Shown here in pieces: positions 29,584 to 40,080 of a stretch of 41,574 nt of DNA; positions within the stretch are counted from its first letter, which is position 1, and each line of letters starts with the position of its first letter. Source of the DNA: Holtermannia corniformis (Eukaryota; Basidiomycota; Tremellomycetes; Holtermanniales); the NCBI GenBank assembly GCA_001599935.1, contig BCIJ01000015.1, positions 449,932 to 491,505 of the forward strand, read 5' to 3'. The position numbers and the translations under genes were made by a program. The notes under the pieces are model-generated. The model did not search any database. It had not been told where the DNA came from and worked only from the letters and a program-made list of their open reading frames with translations.

Positions 29584-30255
29584 TCAGCTTTCGCTCGGCA
29601 GATCGAGCACCGTTCTCACAGCTTTACGTGCGGCGAGTCGGGTCCCGTGCGTGTGCTACAATGTCAGACTCTGCGATCCAACTCCAAGACTCACTTTTGG
29701 CTCTGCGGTAGCGTCCTGCGTGGTCGTTGCTGTCGGCGACGACGGCTCGTCGCTCACATCCGCACTACTGGCCTCGCTTTGCGAGTCCGACGTGAGATAA
29801 TCTTGGCTCGGCGACGACGCGACGACTTGGGACTGTGCCGACGACGGCTCGCCACTCACATCGGCACTACCGGCCTCGCTTGGCGAGTCCGACGTGAAAG
29901 AATCTTGGCTCGGCGACGACGCCACGACTTGGGACTGTGCCGACGTACTGGCGTTCTGCGCGGCGGCTGCGTTCTCAACGGCCTGTTGGAGGGCGGCAGC
30001 GTTTCGCTTTGCGTCGCGCGCTAGGCGCTGCTGACATTTCGAGCAGTACAGGATCCCGTTCAGTTTGCGCCATTGGTTGACCTTGAGACGTCAATGCACA
30101 TGCGGTCAGTGGAGACTGGGACTCACCGTCGTAGTAGTCCCACATGCAGGACACTTGTACGGCAGACCATCATCCCCAATCTTCTGCTTCGCTTTACCGC
30201 CGTTGCTTGCGCCATTCGTCTTGGGTGCACGCTGCGCTCGCTTACGTATCGTCAT
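29584..30255 (-). CDS. GATA-type zinc-finger protein 1
   Basis: Three exons (30255-30127, 30081-29695, 29655-29584) give 195 residues; introns are 45 and 39 nt. The finger has C35, C38, C56 and C59 (CPAC, then VNQWRKLNG, then CSKC), the C-x2-C-x17-C-x2-C spacing of fungal GATA factors, with the characteristic Trp-Arg after the first knuckle. The first intron splits the finger. C-terminal to it lie a helical basic stretch (RLARDAKRNAAALQQAVENA) and two 34-residue Ser-rich repeats beginning AQSQVVASSPSQD. If the second intron is retained the protein ends at a TAG that is itself the acceptor. The usual CNAC second knuckle is replaced, so DNA binding is plausible but not assured. A related gene lies at 37468-38090. 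Confidence 0.72.
29737..29955. repeat. 102-bp tandem duplication inside the GATA-type gene
   Basis: Two copies of a 102-bp unit encode the 34-residue Ser-rich repeats. The copies differ at few positions and the frame is kept, so the duplication is fairly recent or selected. Confidence 0.75.
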
Positions 30256-30388
30256 GGTTGTTCAGAGCTGCTGAAGACGCAGAGTAGAGCTCAAAGCCGA
30301 GGTCAACGACTTGCGGTCAATTTTACAATTTGCATGTCTCGGGAACAACTCTTAAGCTATTCGACACCCGCCACCGCTTCATCACTGC

Positions 30389-30790
30389 TCACCAGCCTCC
30401 AACATGTCGGGTCACGCTCGCTAACTCGTCCGGCGTCATCGCGGGCTCGTGCAGCGCCGCCTCGACGTGGTCCGGCGACGAGTTGACTTTAGGCGTGATC
30501 GGCGCCGTTTGCGGAACCGCCTGCTGTGCCATTAGGTGATCGCTGCTTTATTGCTGGCAAGTGGACGCACCTGCGATCCCGAGCCTGAGCCCGAGTCTGG
30601 GCTTGAGCTCGAGCCTGCGCTGCTTGAGCCTGAACCCCCGGCTGCCGGCTGCTCGATGCGGATCCCGAGCGTGGCTTCGGGATGCGGACGGTCCCTTGGC
30701 GAGCCGTTCGACGAGCAGCTTGGCGACTCGTTTGCCACTCTGGGCGTCGGCTGGCGGTGAAGCCTTGCGCGGCTTCTTCGCTTTGGGCTC
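30389..30790 (-). pseudogene. Finger-less relative of the GATA-type genes, probably dead
   Basis: After an acceptor ACGACGTAG identical to that before exon 3 of the gene at 37468-38090, the frame begins EPKAKKPRKASPP, matching KPKAKKGKAPAKP there. Further on DSGSGSGSQ before a GTGCGT donor matches AASGSGSQ before a GTGCGT donor, but in a different frame from the start, so an indel lies between. A last exon (about 30533-30389, AVPQTAPITPKVNSSPDHVE) ends at a TGA. No C-x2-C pair is found upstream, so the finger exons are lost or unrecognisable. Confidence 0.5.
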
Positions 30791-30903
30791 CTACGTCGTC
30801 GTCGTTAGCCTAGACCACCGCTTGCCGCGTCGAGGACGCTAGCTGGGCGAGATGGGCGTGAGCAACTTGCCTGATCTGTGAAGATGAGTGAATCAGAGCC
30901 GCG

Positions 30904-30964
30904 TCAGGTCCATCAGCTTTGAGTCGTCAGGTCCATCAGCTTGACTGTTCAGATCCATCAGCTT
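30904..30964. repeat. Three spaced copies of TCAGGTCCATCAGCTT
   Basis: Copies start at 30904, 30927 and 30949 (the third has TCAGATCC). Spacings are 23 and 22 bp. Function unknown. Confidence 0.8.
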
Positions 30965-30970
30965 GGCCGA

Positions 30971-31720
30971 TCATAGCCGCAAGTCAGCCAGTTCGACGCA
31001 ACGCGTGTTAGCTGCACCACTCGAGCTCGTGTAGAGCTCGATACGTTCCGACTGTCGTGGTTGGACTGCTTGGCCGTCGTGCAGTGATAGCATGGCGAAT
31101 GGTAGTGCAGTCAACTCGGCGTAGATGTTTGACCTGAAACGGGGTCCGTGCAAATCTTGGTCGACCGGCCGTGCGTTCTTCTCCGTGCGAGCTGCAAACA
31201 ACAACCATCGACACGACCATGGTATCACCTGTCGTGCGTGCGATGTCGATCAGCTTGAGCGAACGCGAGACTGACTGTGAGCAGCGTACCGGGTGGTTTG
31301 CACGGATCAAAATGGGGTCGTCCAGCGTCAGGGGTCGGTCGCAACACCGGCCGTCATCGACTTGGTGAGTGCTTTGATGGGCTATCTGGAGCCTCCCAGA
31401 ACGCGGAATGCTGATCGGAGTACTTCCACAGACGGTGAAAGCAGCCAAAGGCACCAGCAGCCGCCCGCGGTGCTTGCCATCGACTTCAGGATCGGACCCC
31501 CTTTCTCGACATCAGCACATCCATCCGACCTGCGTCCACTGCCTTCAGCACGCACCTCGTGCTCTCGCAGAGCATGACCTGAACCGTACGTCACTCCCTG
31601 GCAGAGTACCGGCCCGCATATCGTGCCGGTGTTGGACAAGGCTGACGACGGTCAGTGCGCTCTTTCGCATCGTGATCCTCACTCAACGGTGCATCCCACT
31701 GCAGCAATCAATCTTCTAGA
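30971..31720. repeat. Duplicated segment, copy 1 (partner at 38560-39140)
   Basis: Two diverged blocks match in the same order downstream of each GATA-type relative. The first is the reverse-strand coding-like FRSNIYAELTALPFA here against FKSNIYRGAHHAPFL. The second is GCTGACGACGGTCAG... followed by ATCGTGATCCTCACT at about 31640-31682, against GCTGACGACGACCAG... and ATAGTGATCCTTGCT at about 39087-39130. No intact gene is seen in either copy. Confidence 0.45.
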
Positions 31721-32590
31721 GGCTGGTCTACGCCTGAACCGACACGCCCACTCGATGACCTGGTCGAAAGAACTCGTTCTCACTCCACAAAGCACGACCC
31801 CTTCCGAAGTGATGTCCGTGGACGAAGGGGGCGTCAGGCGGGATGCTGCGACTGCACGCCCTGCCTTCACGCGTGTCCCACCCGACGCCGTCATCGACAG
31901 TTCGCGTTGACGCAGCGCATCAATCCGGCATGTTCAACGCAGCCAGCACAGCACACGTTCGCTCCTCGACCCAGCAAGCAGTGCGATCCTCACTCACCAG
32001 TGTATTCCCACGGCCTCGTTCTGAACATCGCGCAAAGCTCAGCAGCTCGTCTCAAGGGCTCGGCTGCACGCGACCAACCGTTTAAGATCTGATCGAAGGC
32101 GAAGTTCCTGTATGAAGGTGAGCATTGGGTATGCTGCTTGCCGCGGCAATTGCTTCGCACGGCTCACACACAGCTAGTGCTGTGGAGCTTGGCTCAAGAC
32201 CGACTCCACGGCTCGCCGAAGCAAGAAAGTCAATGCGCCCTGCACCGACCGCCGCTCCTCGACCCAACACGCAAATTGCAACATTCCGCAGTCCCTACCG
32301 CCAGCAATAACCGTCAGTCCCGCTCATGAACGTTCAAGCGTTTCAAACGCTGACTCACCCAGACGATACATCCAGACGACCACGCTGCATTCAGTGTACG
32401 ATTGCTCAATGTCTCGGTAGAACGCCTCGGTCGGGCAGGATTCGTCGGGGATACATGGTCCAACGTGAGTTCAGCCGTTCGGGATCAGGTGTGGCGATTC
32501 GAGAAGGAATGTCCGAGCCAGTACGATGCGGAAATTCACTCCGTCGAAGCCGGCATAGACTGCCGCAGCTTAATCAGCTGCTTACAGTCT
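31721..32590. other. No gene seen
   Basis: Only short frames without splice support or protein-like composition. Confidence 0.45.
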
Positions 32591-34500
32591 CTGTCCGCAC
32601 GCCGGAGATGCAGATATTTGCCATGGATGCTGCACAAGCGCAAAGGTGCACCAAAACATGTCTGCTCTGCCCAGAATCTTCTGGAACAGGATTCGCGGAC
32701 ACTGCTGGTGTACAAGTAGCCGTCGGGGGCCTCTTTGAGTACTGGAGACTACTGGTTTCTGTGTTTTGGACGCTACAACTGCGGTCGGCTGCGGCCTGGC
32801 GCGTAATGCTACCCGAAACCTTTCACAAATGCTGGGGCGGACATAGCCCCTTGGGGCAGCCGCGTTGCGCTGGGAGGTGCAGATCTGTGCGCTTGACGCT
32901 ACAGGAGTGTCAAGAGCTTCCAGGACTTCTCCGTTCTGCGCAGTGCCCTCTGAAGCGCCGTCCAAGCTTTTCGCGCGATGCAGGGTGCAGTCTTTTGCGC
33001 TGGACACTGTAGGACAGTGAAATGTGCCACAAATCGTTCGGCTCGGCACCGAATTTTGCACGCGATTAGTCTCTTCGCGACTGCTCGGGGGTGTGGCAGA
33101 TGCAGACCTGTATGTATCGGATGCTGCAAGGTTGCGCATTGTGCTGCCAGACCTCACAATCCTATCCGGACGGTCTCGCAGATAGTGCTAGAGCAAGCAG
33201 AGTGTCTCGGGGCGACTGCGCCGCATGCTGGGAGCTGCAGATCTTCGCGCTGAATATTGCCGGTGCCACACGACAGCTCCGCCCCACTCGGCTGATTCTG
33301 CGGGAACTGCTATAGCTGGAGTCTTTGCGACTGCTCGAGGGTCGAGAGCTGCACACCCTTTCGCGCTGGGCGCTGCAGGAGTGCGAAATGTTCCGCTGAG
33401 CCATTTCGTTCTACTCGGAACCTCTCACAGAAATGCTGGGGCAGCCATAGCTCTCTCGCGCTGCGTACTGGGGGTGCGATTCCAGCGGTGAGCGCTGCAG
33501 GGGCGCGGAGTGTGCCGCAACACAGCCCGTGCTGCACCTGTCCTTCTGGGGCACCTTCTGCAGACACTGCTGTGCAGAGTGAGCGTCATCAAAGCTGCTC
33601 GACGGCGTGGGGAAAGGTGCTGCACGCTACAGCCGTGCGGACGGCGCCCCAGAACATATCCGTGCTGCGTACATCCTTCTGGAGCGCAAGGTCCGGTCCA
33701 GCGGTGAGTTCAGCAGTTGTGGCACGGGCGTGGCGTTTTGAGAAGGTATGTTGCAGGAATGCAGTCCGCCGGCGCCGGCAAAGACACTCGCAACTTAGTC
33801 AGCCGCTTGGGAAGCGCTAGAAGCTGCAGGTCTATGCGCTGGACGCTGCGTACCCGTGCAATGCACTCTAGGATCTCCTCGTTTTACTCAGCAGCTCGTT
33901 TAGAAGCATCCGCAGAGAGTGCCCGGTGCTATTAGCCTCTTGAAACTGCGCGAGGGATGCGAGAAGCAGATCTTTGCACTGGGCGCTGCTGGCCCGCGTG
34001 AGATACCCCAGGACGTCTCGGTCTGCGCCGTCCTTGCGCGCAAACTGTTGTGCGCTTGACCATTTTGGCGACAACTCGCGGGGCCAGAGGATACAGATCC
34101 GTGTGTTGGCCGCTGTGTGAGCCTTGACGCTGCTTGGCATGTCACTCTACCCGGATCCTCTGATAGAAATGAAGGGGCTGGCTAAGCCACCTCGGAGCAG
34201 CCCAGTCGCGCGCTGAAAGGTGCAGCTTTATGCGCTGGACGTCGCGCAAAGGCGAATGGTGCTCTAGAATATCTCCGTGCTGCTGAGAGCCTTCTGGAGC
34301 ACCCGCGGTAGACATTTTGGATGTACAGATAGCTGCCAGGGCTTCGCCGAGTGCTGGAATCCCCATATCGGCTGAGTTTGGTACGCTGCAGGAGCGTACG
34401 GGAGTTACCTGGCACGTTTTCGGTCGCCCAAAACCGCCCAATTCTCTGCGCGCGGTTCTGCACCGATGCGGCTGCCGATCCCGAGCACGACTGACCAGCT
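32590..34500. repeat. Degenerate tandem array, unit about 110-135 bp
   Basis: A recurring core close to GCAGATCTTTGCGCTGGACG followed by CTGCAGGAG appears near 32611, 32880, 32988, 33103, 33236, 33352, 33475, 33829, 33964, 34089 and 34220. Between cores, other shared words recur, such as AGAAATGCTGGGGCAGCCATAGC (32827, 33431, 34166 in variant forms) and CTTCTGGAGC. Copies are diverged and no long frame spans them. In one frame many units read LQIFALDAAG-like, so the array could be a decayed protein repeat or a satellite. It ends about 300 bp before a coiled-coil family copy; a shorter array of the same family lies at 39757-40080 before another copy. Confidence 0.6.
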
Positions 34501-34681
34501 GCATGTCAGTGCATCTTGAAACTCCGATGGCAGCATCAGATCGGCTGCGCGCGCAAATGATGATTGCAGATCACGACTGATGACCGCAGCACATGCACGC
34601 AGTATTCGAATCGTCTCGACCAACCTGCCACACGAAGAATGTCACGGATTCCACTACCAGACTGGTCGTAATCTTGGCTCG

Positions 34682-34730
34682 ACCGAGGATTTGCCACCGG
34701 GCCCGTGCTCCATCAAACAACCACCTTCCC
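34682..34730 (+). promoter_or_regulatory. Upstream sequence shared with the copy at 40513
   Basis: ACCGAGGATTTGCCACCGGG and the following CCCGTGCTCCATCAAACAAC match 40402-40450 (ACCGAGGAATTTTCCACCAG, then GCCCGTGCTCCATCAGACGA). Both lie about 60-110 bp before the family start codon, so this is a conserved promoter or leader element of this subfamily. Confidence 0.6.
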
Positions 34731-34792
34731 ATCCTCTACTACACTTGCACCACTCGCACGCAACCTACTACGCCCACCAGTCTCCTCTCACC

Positions 34793-36428
34793 ATGAGTAA
34801 GAACACATCTGACGGCGTCAAGCGCGTGCAAGGCTCGACAGACTATACAGATTCCGCCAGCACCGTCGCCGCTATCTCGACGACCCCTATCGTCCCCCCT
34901 ACTCGCAATGCCCTGCTCACGTCCCACCGCCTCAACATCACGACACCGGCGACCAGGGAGAGCCATACCGAGTGGGGTGTCGTCACCCAAGACGACGATC
35001 TCAAGCAGCCTGTCCACGACCCGACCGATCAAGGCTCGGCCCGCGCTCTGGGGCGGATCGCCGCCGAGCGCGCCAACCCAGACTACGAAGCCGAAGCCAT
35101 CATCAAGGACGCAGGCTCAGTCGGGTTGGTGATCATGAAGAAGAGGCGGGGAGCCACGGGTGTGCAAAATGAGAGTCCGAAAGCGGGTCAAAAGATGGAG
35201 AAAATCCAAAGGGTGAGTGACCGGCGGGTGCTCCGTAGAACAGCGGCTGACCTTTGGAACCAGCGTCAAAGCCAATAAGTCGCGCAGTTCGAGCGTAACC
35301 TGAAGCTCAAGACTCGCCAAGACGCCAAAACTCCCGCGACCCCCTCAGCCGGCGCCGGCCCCCCCAACCTCGGCTCAACGACTACCACCACCGCGAACGA
35401 TGAGACCGAGCTGTCGTACCTCGCGCGCGCTGCATTCGATGCGGCACAAGCGGTACTTCATAAGGAGCTTGAGCGGCGCGAGCAAACGCGCGAAGAGAGA
35501 TGCACCACAGGTTTGATCAGTGGTTTGCCGCCAAGCGGTCGGAGCTCGAAGCGGACATACAGGCTAGCGTGCGCGACGATTTCGACGAGAGGATCAAGGA
35601 TCCCGAAGGCGAGATCAAGCGCTTGCAGGTGAGATCAGCCAGCCATTTTACGCCGCAGTGACTGAAGACGTTCTGACAGGTGGCAAAGATGAGCTTGGAC
35701 CGCGCCTCCTTTCCCGTGCTCGCGTACGCCGCTTGTCACCTACTTGCAAGTGAAAAAGCGGAGGGAGTCAAGACCGGCTCGACCCACTCATCACTCCAAG
35801 AAGCCGTCCGCGGTCTGCTCAAGTCCACGGTCGACACCGGTGAGTGTGTTGCAAATTTGATCCGTGCGGACCAGCAGCAGTGACTAATAAGCCAATCATA
35901 GATATCGTGCATTCCTTCAAGTTCCTCGAGGCGCAGGAGAACCCAAAAGAGGGCGCGGGGCTGCACCACCGCAATGATGACGCCCACCCGCAGAACCACT
36001 TGCCAACGTTCATCAATCGTATCCTCGACAACAGCGTCGCCATGCAGCCGAGCAACCTTTTCGTGATCATACGTGCACTGGCGGCGATCGATCCAGCGGT
36101 CGCGCGGCGAATTCTCGAGGATCGCCTGCAAGGTGCCATGCTCGCTTCCGCGAATGACGAGCACTCAATGCCGGTCGAGTTTGACGGGCTTCACTACCTC
36201 GAGGTGGTGGAGATGCGCTCGGTGGCGGCGGGCTCGAAGGCAAAGGCAAAGGAGCCGCCCCAGGACAAAGTCAAGGTCGAGTCGAAGGCAAAGGCAGCAG
36301 CCACCGCGGCTGGCGCCAAGGGCAAGATCAAGAGCTCACACGCCGAAGTCGAGTCCGACGGGCCGATCACACGTTCAAAGGCTTCGAAAGCGGCTGGTAA
36401 GGGCAAGGACAAGCTCGCTAAGAAGTGA
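34793..36428 (+). pseudogene. Coiled-coil family copy C, damaged
   Basis: Exons are 34793-35212, about 35264 or 35288 to 35628, 35680-35839 and 35902-36428. The N-terminal motif is GSARALGRIAAERANPDYEA then GLVIMKK; a helical region follows (LARAAFDAAQAVLHKELERR; RFDQWFAAKRSELEADIQAS), then the C-terminal domain (DAHPQNHLPTF, MQPSNLFVIIRALAAI) after a phase-1 intron, and a Lys/Ala-rich tail. Two lesions are seen. A TAA at 35276-35278 follows the normal acceptor; copy E has AAA at this codon, so it is a nonsense change, avoidable only if a later acceptor at 35286-35287 is used. A one-base-type frameshift lies in a GAGAGA run near 35490. Unless both are errors the gene is dead. Confidence 0.65.
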
Positions 36429-37128
36429 GCTCGCAATGTCTCGTTTTGCCGGTCTCGGAGGTGATGCATATTGTTTCTGACTTTCAGCTCCATCGGCAGT
36501 ACACTGTGTGGTGACAGCGCAGGAGGCAGATGATGCTGGGTTTCGATATCGCTAGCAGCTCGGTAGCAACTCGGTAGCACCCGGGGAGTAACAAAAGCCC
36601 ATCAGAGGTCCGTGCGTGGCGAGGGCGGCCAAGCCGAGGCGTCGGCCAACAAGCACATCCTGTTCGCTGCCCGCTCGAGTGTGATCTGTCATAGTAGTGC
36701 AACTCAGCGTCATGCACGATAACCAAAAAGTCTTCGATCGCAGTGCGAGTCTTTGCACGACTCGCTTGACGTGTTCCAACCTCGACCAGCGGCGAGGACC
36801 TTGGCCGGCTCGGGCGGATCTCACCTCGCTGGCCACTGCTGGCATCTTGAGAAGTAGATAACTGGACGCTTGACCATAGCGGAACGTGATGCCGAGCTGC
36901 AACGTTGGCAAGGGTTGACGATGGCGGACCCACCTAGCGCGAGAGCTCGATCATCTGGGCCTGGTCAGTGTCGGAGGTGATAGGAAGCAAGAGATGCATA
37001 CACGATCGTGGTCGCGAGTCTGTAGGGTCAGCTGGCTCTAACACCATCACTCACGCTCGCCAACTCGATCACGCTCGATGTCGATGTCTTTCCACTCCTG
37101 GAATGTCAGCTAGATTGTATCCATGCAC
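36429..37128. other. No gene seen; second half of a dispersed repeat
   Basis: Bases 36603-36642 match 29275-29314. On the minus strand the region has protein-like fragments in shifting frames but no structure I can support. Confidence 0.4.
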
Positions 37129-37240
37129 TTGCCTTGTGCCTTGTGCTGTGCCAGCAGAGCGTCGGGACCCTTCTCGGCGGCGTCGATGAACGGCTTGACC
37201 TGACGCCTGCGCATCTCGAACCAGACTCGCTCAGTGTGCG
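37129..37240 (-). pseudogene. Exon-like fragment, unknown
   Basis: The minus strand codes VWFEMRRRQVKPFIDAAEKG and PDALLAQHKAQG, followed by a GTGCAT donor at 37128 and an acceptor CTGACATTCCAG. A further block with a GTGAGT donor follows. Upstream, the frame near 37380-37310 (ETYSIDIDEPVDDVRLVV) is also protein-like. The pieces do not join cleanly into one gene. No family is recognised. Confidence 0.3.
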
Positions 37241-37467
37241 CCAGTAGTTGACGCCGTCAGTCCCACCCACTCGCCGCCAGCACCCACGGTACGGCGCACC
37301 ACCCACCACCAGTCTGACGTCATCGACGGGCTCGTCAATATCAATGCTGTACGTTTCCCCCGCAGGAACGCAATCTTTTTCATGATGGTGGCGATATGCA
37401 CACACGCTGAGCAGGCATACAAATACTTCATATCTCGAAAACAACTCTTTGATCCTGCAAGCGATAC

Positions 37468-38090
37468 CTAGCCACGGTGGGGCCCGAAGAGCATCGAGAG
37501 CATGCCCTCTGCTGCCTCCTTCCTGAGCTTCTTCTCCTCCTCGGTCATCACCCCGACCACGGGCAGCACCTCGTCAACGCGATTGCGCGTAGATCCGGCT
37601 TCAGCATTCGACGACCCCGATTCAGGACCTGCCGACCCGGACGCAGCACTCGTTGACTCGGACGACTTTGGTTAGCGATATTTGCGACAAGGATGTACGC
37701 ACCTGCGAACCCGAGCCGCTGGCAGCGGGCTGGATCTCTTGCCGAGCGGCCTGGCGAGTGTTGCGGCGCGTGCTGGGCGCGTTGCGCGGCTTTGCCGGCG
37801 CCTTGCCCTTCTTCGCCTTGGGCTTCTACGTCGTCAGCTTGGTCATGAGCGGTAAGACTTACGGCTCCGCCGGTGGCCGATGGCAACGCCTTCTTCGCAT
37901 TACGGCCATTACGCTGGCCGCAAGCGGTACAAACTCTCTCGCCGTCCACTCGGCGCCATTGGTGCCACTGTGCACGTCAGCGAGGGTCATTCCACGAAAA
38001 AGCACTGACCGATACCGTCGAGTCGCATATAAAGCACCTGCGGGGCGGCTCATTCGGATTGCGTGGCTTCGGAGTCTTGTCCAGCACCAT
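37468..38090 (-). CDS. GATA-type zinc-finger protein 2
   Basis: Four exons (38090-38010, 37967-37863, 37825-37703, 37665-37468) give 168 residues; introns are 42, 37 and 37 nt. The finger has C19, C22, C40 and C43 (CFIC, then WHQWRRVDGERV, then CTACGQRNGRNAKK), exactly C-x2-C-x17-C-x2-C, with the GATA hallmark W-R-R before the second knuckle and a basic tail after it. The first intron splits the finger at the same place as in the gene at 29584-30255. The rest is basic (KPKAKKGKAPAKP), then Ser/Gly-rich, ending EEEKKLRKEAAEGMLSMLFG. Small size suggests a single-finger DNA-binding protein of the NSD or plant-like GATA class. No repeats as in protein 1. Confidence 0.78.
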
Positions 38091-38559
38091 GTCGACCTTG
38101 TACACTTGATGGCTCCACTCGATGCAACAATGCGAACGATCGTGTTCGCTGTCGCTGTCGATGGTTGCGTCCAGACGGGCGTGCCATCTTATAGGGCCGC
38201 CCAGTTTCGCGGGAGCGTTGGTCTCAAGCGGGAGGCAGCGCTACGGTCGTATCGGTAATGTCAGTTACGCCGCGGGCACGTCGTCCCGCGGTCTTTGTCC
38301 AGATAGACGTCACGGGTTTGGAACTCGTCGAAGCCGCAAAGCATTCTGTACGCGTCAGATTCCTTCAATTAGCTCCAGGCCGCCCCGCATTGGACGCCAT
38401 CTGCCTGGGTGAGATCAGCAGCACCCGGTGTTGCGCCCGACCGACCCCCTGAGGTACCGCCGCAGTGGCTGCGTGATCGACGCCCAGACGCCCACTGCTT
38501 CCCGCCCGGCTGACGAGTTTGACCATGAGTTCGAGAGTGGTCGTCATCCTGCAGCGATC

Positions 38560-39140
38560 GCAGGGCCAAGAAAGGAGCGTGATGAGCCCCGCGATAGATG
38601 TTCGACTTGAAACAAAGGATCCGAGCTAAACGTTGATCCCGGTCCGTGCGTCTTCGCTTTGTCGACTCGCCACCACCAACGCGGTCTGTTGCTGTACTTA
38701 GGACGCCTGCCGTCGAGCTGAGACGTCCACGGCCTGTCTGGATGCCAGTTGAAGAGCAGGTAGGCAAGGGTTTGACGGTGTCGACATGCGTCGAGCCGTG
38801 ATCATCATGGCGAGTGCAGAGCTTGCCCTGTCCCCCTTTCCGCTACCCACCATCCGAGCATGCGGTGTGCTGATCCAACCGATTAGATAAAACCTGAGAA
38901 CAGTCAACGGCTACAGCATCTGTCAGCGTATTCTCTCATCGACATCAGCATCCACAGCAGCATCAGCACCCCCGTCCAGTCTGTGCTCAATGTCGGCTCA
39001 AGCACGCACCACGCGAAATGGTCATGCATCGCCTGAACGGCAAGTCAGCCTCTCGCAACGTCCTCGGCGCGCCGTGGTAGACCGAGCTGACGACGACCAG
39101 TCTGCTCTTCTCCATAGTGATCCTTGCTGGCAGGTCAGGT
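38560..39140. repeat. Duplicated segment, copy 2 (partner at 30971-31720)
   Basis: It lies upstream of the second GATA-type gene, as copy 1 lies upstream of the finger-less relative. Shared words include GATAGATGTTCGACTTGAAAC (against GTAGATGTTTGACCTGAAAC) at about 38592, and the GCTGACGACGACCAG block at 39087. The duplication therefore covered a GATA-type gene plus roughly 1 kb of flank. Confidence 0.45.
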
Positions 39141-39756
39141 CCTCGCGGCCGCAGTCGACAACCAGGGCACTCACCGACGCTCCGGTCATCACGCCCGACC
39201 GATGGGGTTGTCGACAGCACTCAGCTGCACGCTATGGCATACACGAGATCCGTTCGAGGCAATGCCCGTGTACACCGAGCGCTGGGCGAGGTGCGCGACA
39301 ACACTGTCTGTCCACGCAGCTGTCTGTGCGGGGACGTCGCTCGGCACCTACCCTCGTGATTGAAGGCTACAGAGTGACGGCCGACGCGAGGAGCATCGCG
39401 CAGCCCGATCCTCGGCAAGACACAGCCTCCCAGTGGTGTCGTAGGGATCAGAGGATAGTCCAGAGTCTAAGAGAGTAGATTGTCAATCGCTGACTCGACC
39501 TCGTACCAGCGACGTCCGCTCCACACGCGCTTGGCAAGTCTGGGTCCCGCGGCTGATCATTCCCACACGCTCATGCCAATGTTTAGGTTGCGCTATTAGT
39601 CGAGTCATTCGGTGTGGCATAACGGTGAGTCCGGCAGGTTGGGATCGGGTTTGGCGTTCTGAGACCAAGTGTTCGAATCGGGAACGTCGAGACCTGCAGC
39701 GTAGCAGGCGTCGCTGTTGGCCGTAGAGACTGCCGGTGCGGATAGCTGCCTCGAGG
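39141..39756. other. No gene seen
   Basis: Short frames only. A GTTCGAATC word at about 39673 resembles a tRNA B box, but no cloverleaf forms. Confidence 0.45.
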
Positions 39757-40080
39757 AGTGGTCGTGTGGCTGGGAGGTACAAGTTTCTTGCACTGGACGC
39801 GCCGAGGCCAAATTTACTCAAGGCCTCTGCAGTCTACCCCACACATTCCCCAGATGGCTGCGATGCGAATTCTTTTGCGCTGACGCTGCAGGAGCGCAGT
39901 TCGGTTCAGCATCTTGCGCAACCACTGTTGGTGTGTACTTGGCCGCCTTGGGGTCTCGTTCCCTACCTGTTGGACGCTGCACGAGCGATCAGGCGCTGCC
40001 TGACAGTACCCAGCGCCTTCGCGGCTCGTGCACGTCGCATGGCTACTTTGCACCGTGCCGGCGCTCCTAGTCATCGATAG
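39757..40080. repeat. Short array of the ~110-135 bp repeat family
   Basis: Cores such as TTCTTGCACTGGACGCGCC (about 39785), TTTTGCGCTGACGCTGCAGGAGCG (within 39870-39895) and TTGGACGCTGCACGAGCG (about 39970) match the array at 32590-34500. It again sits several hundred bases before a coiled-coil family copy. Confidence 0.5.

Noticed and set aside
37920..37975. Frameshift inside the finger of GATA-type gene 2
   Set aside because: It came from reading exon 2 in the wrong phase. In phase 0 from 37967 the exon reads WHQWRRVDGERVCTACG without any break.
39600..39690. tRNA-like A and B boxes (TGGCATAACGGT and GTTCGAATC)
   Set aside because: The bases flanking the supposed B box do not form a T stem and no acceptor stem pairs at a suitable distance.
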